The notes under the pieces are model-generated. The model made no database searches and had not been told where the DNA came from. It worked only from the letters and a program-made list of their open reading frames with translations. Shown piece by piece: positions 5,590-6,298 of a stretch of DNA of 6,298 nucleotides (position 1 is the stretch's first letter; every line of letters starts with the position of its first letter). Location: the NCBI GenBank assembly GCA_025458465.1, contig JALOSK010000175.1, forward strand, positions 1-6,298, in the 5' to 3' direction. The DNA is from Sandarakinorhabdus sp. (GTDB lineage Bacteria; Pseudomonadota; Alphaproteobacteria; Sphingomonadales; Sphingomonadaceae). Position numbers and translations under genes: made by a program.

Positions 5590-6298
5590 ATGCGCTCACT
5601 TGCCATTGTTCTTCTGCTTGCGGTCGCGCCCGCTGCCGTCCCCGCTGCCGCCCAGCCTGCCATGATGCAGGCTGCGCCATCACCGGTGGCACCAAGCCCG
5701 CCTGTCGCTCCCGGTTACCTCGCACCGCGCCCGCCGCAATCGCTGCTCAACCTGCTGCCGCCGCCGCCAGAGGCCGGCAGTGCGGAAGAGCGTGCCGACC
5801 GCAGCGTCTATCGCGACAGCCGGCGCGGGATCGGGGGCGATCTGTGGCAGCGGGCCATCGGGCAATTGTCGGTGACCAGCCCGGCCTTCGTGCAGCAGTT
5901 GAGCTGCGCGCTTGGCGCGAAGCTCAGCCCCGAAACCACGCCGGCCACCATGTCCATCCTGCGCCGCGCCGGCAGCGATCTGGCGCCGGCGGTGAACATC
6001 GCCAAAAATTTCTACAAGCGCCCGCGCCCGTTCGCGAACGGGCGGGAAAAGGCCTGCGATCCCGATGCGGCCATCGATGGCGGAAAGGCCCTGGGCTATG
6101 GTTTCCCGTCGGGCCATGCCGCCGTGGGCTGGTTTTGGGGCCTGATCCTGGCCGATATCCGCCCCGAACGCGCCGCGCCGCTGTTGAAGTTCGGCAAGGC
6201 CACCGGCGATCTGCGCATCGCCTGCCGGGTGCACTGGCTTTCGGACGTCACCTATGGCCGGGTGTTCGCCACCGGCATCTATCAGGCCATCGCGGATC
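5590..6298 (+). CDS. Exported class A-type nonspecific acid phosphatase (PAP2 superfamily), C-terminus outside window
   Basis: The first 236 codons are present and the frame is open at the right edge. The start is one of two adjacent ATGs (5587 or 5590); the second has better spacing from GGAG. Residues 1-21 form a signal peptide (one Arg, a hydrophobic core, Ala-x-Ala ending), so the enzyme should act in the periplasm. A Pro/Ala-rich stretch (about 23-60) precedes the catalytic domain. The three-part PAP2 signature is clear: K139-x6-R146-P147, then PSGH at 173-176 within GYGFPSGHAA, then R209-x5-H215-x3-D219 (LRIACRVHWLSD). H215 and H176 are the expected proton donor and phosphohistidine nucleophile, or the reverse assignment by family convention. 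Such enzymes release phosphate from many organic monoesters. The residue before R209 is Leu where the published signature has Ser. About one helix and the tail are missing. It is divergent from clpA, with no functional link evident. Confidence 0.88.
   Translation, partial: MRSLAIVLLLAVAPAAVPAAAQPAMMQAAPSPVAPSPPVAPGYLAPRPPQSLLNLLPPPPEAGSAEERADRSVYRDSRRGIGGDLWQRAIGQLSVTSPAFVQQLSCALGAKLSPETTPATMSILRRAGSDLAPAVNIAKNFYKRPRPFANGREKACDPDAAIDGGKALGYGFPSGHAAVGWFWGLILADIRPERAAPLLKFGKATGDLRIACRVHWLSDVTYGRVFATGIYQAIAD

Noticed and set aside
5680..6234. 184-codon open frame on the minus strand opposite the acid phosphatase
   Set aside because: The plus strand has a signal peptide and the full PAP2 signature; the minus frame is a shadow.

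Overview
The window comes from a GC-rich alphaproteobacterium, most likely a member of the Sphingomonadales. This rests on strong G/C preference at third codon positions, the style of the RecX and ClpA proteins, and a fatty acyl-AMP ligase next to an NAD(P)-binding reductase, an arrangement typical of ceramide (sphingolipid) synthesis clusters in sphingomonads and caulobacters. The taxonomy is read by eye, not from a search.

Layout, left to right. (1) Positions 1-119, minus strand: the N-terminus of an extended short-chain dehydrogenase/epimerase-type protein, cut by the window edge. (2) Positions 259-1991, minus strand: a fatty acyl-AMP ligase whose reading frame is broken near 1636-1643, so only a 117-aa N-terminal piece and a ~457-aa C-terminal piece can be read. 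These two genes run in the same direction and look like the start of a lipid operon leaving the window to the left. (3) Positions 1992-2128: divergent promoter region. (4) Positions 2129-2710, plus strand: RecX, the RecA modulator. (5) Positions 2673-2876, minus strand: a small putative membrane or exported protein with a good ribosome binding site and a GTG start, overlapping the recX 3' end tail to tail. (6) Positions 3016-5370, minus strand: full-length ClpA, the two-AAA+-domain unfoldase of the ClpAP protease, followed by a hairpin terminator at 2972-2993. (7) Positions 5371-5589: divergent intergenic region with several dyads. (8) Position 5590 to the right edge, plus strand: an exported class A-type acid phosphatase (PAP2 superfamily), cut by the window edge.

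The genes do not form one pathway. recX (recombination control) and clpA (protein quality control) are housekeeping genes, and the phosphatase is probably a periplasmic scavenging enzyme. The left-end pair is the most interesting part: the ligase would activate a fatty acid and load it on a carrier, and the reductase would act on a later ceramide intermediate. There are no RNA genes, mobile elements or CRISPR arrays that I can see, and no gene-free stretch longer than 300 bases. Long antisense reading frames opposite the ligase and clpA are shadows of GC-rich coding DNA. I found no convincing new multi-gene system.
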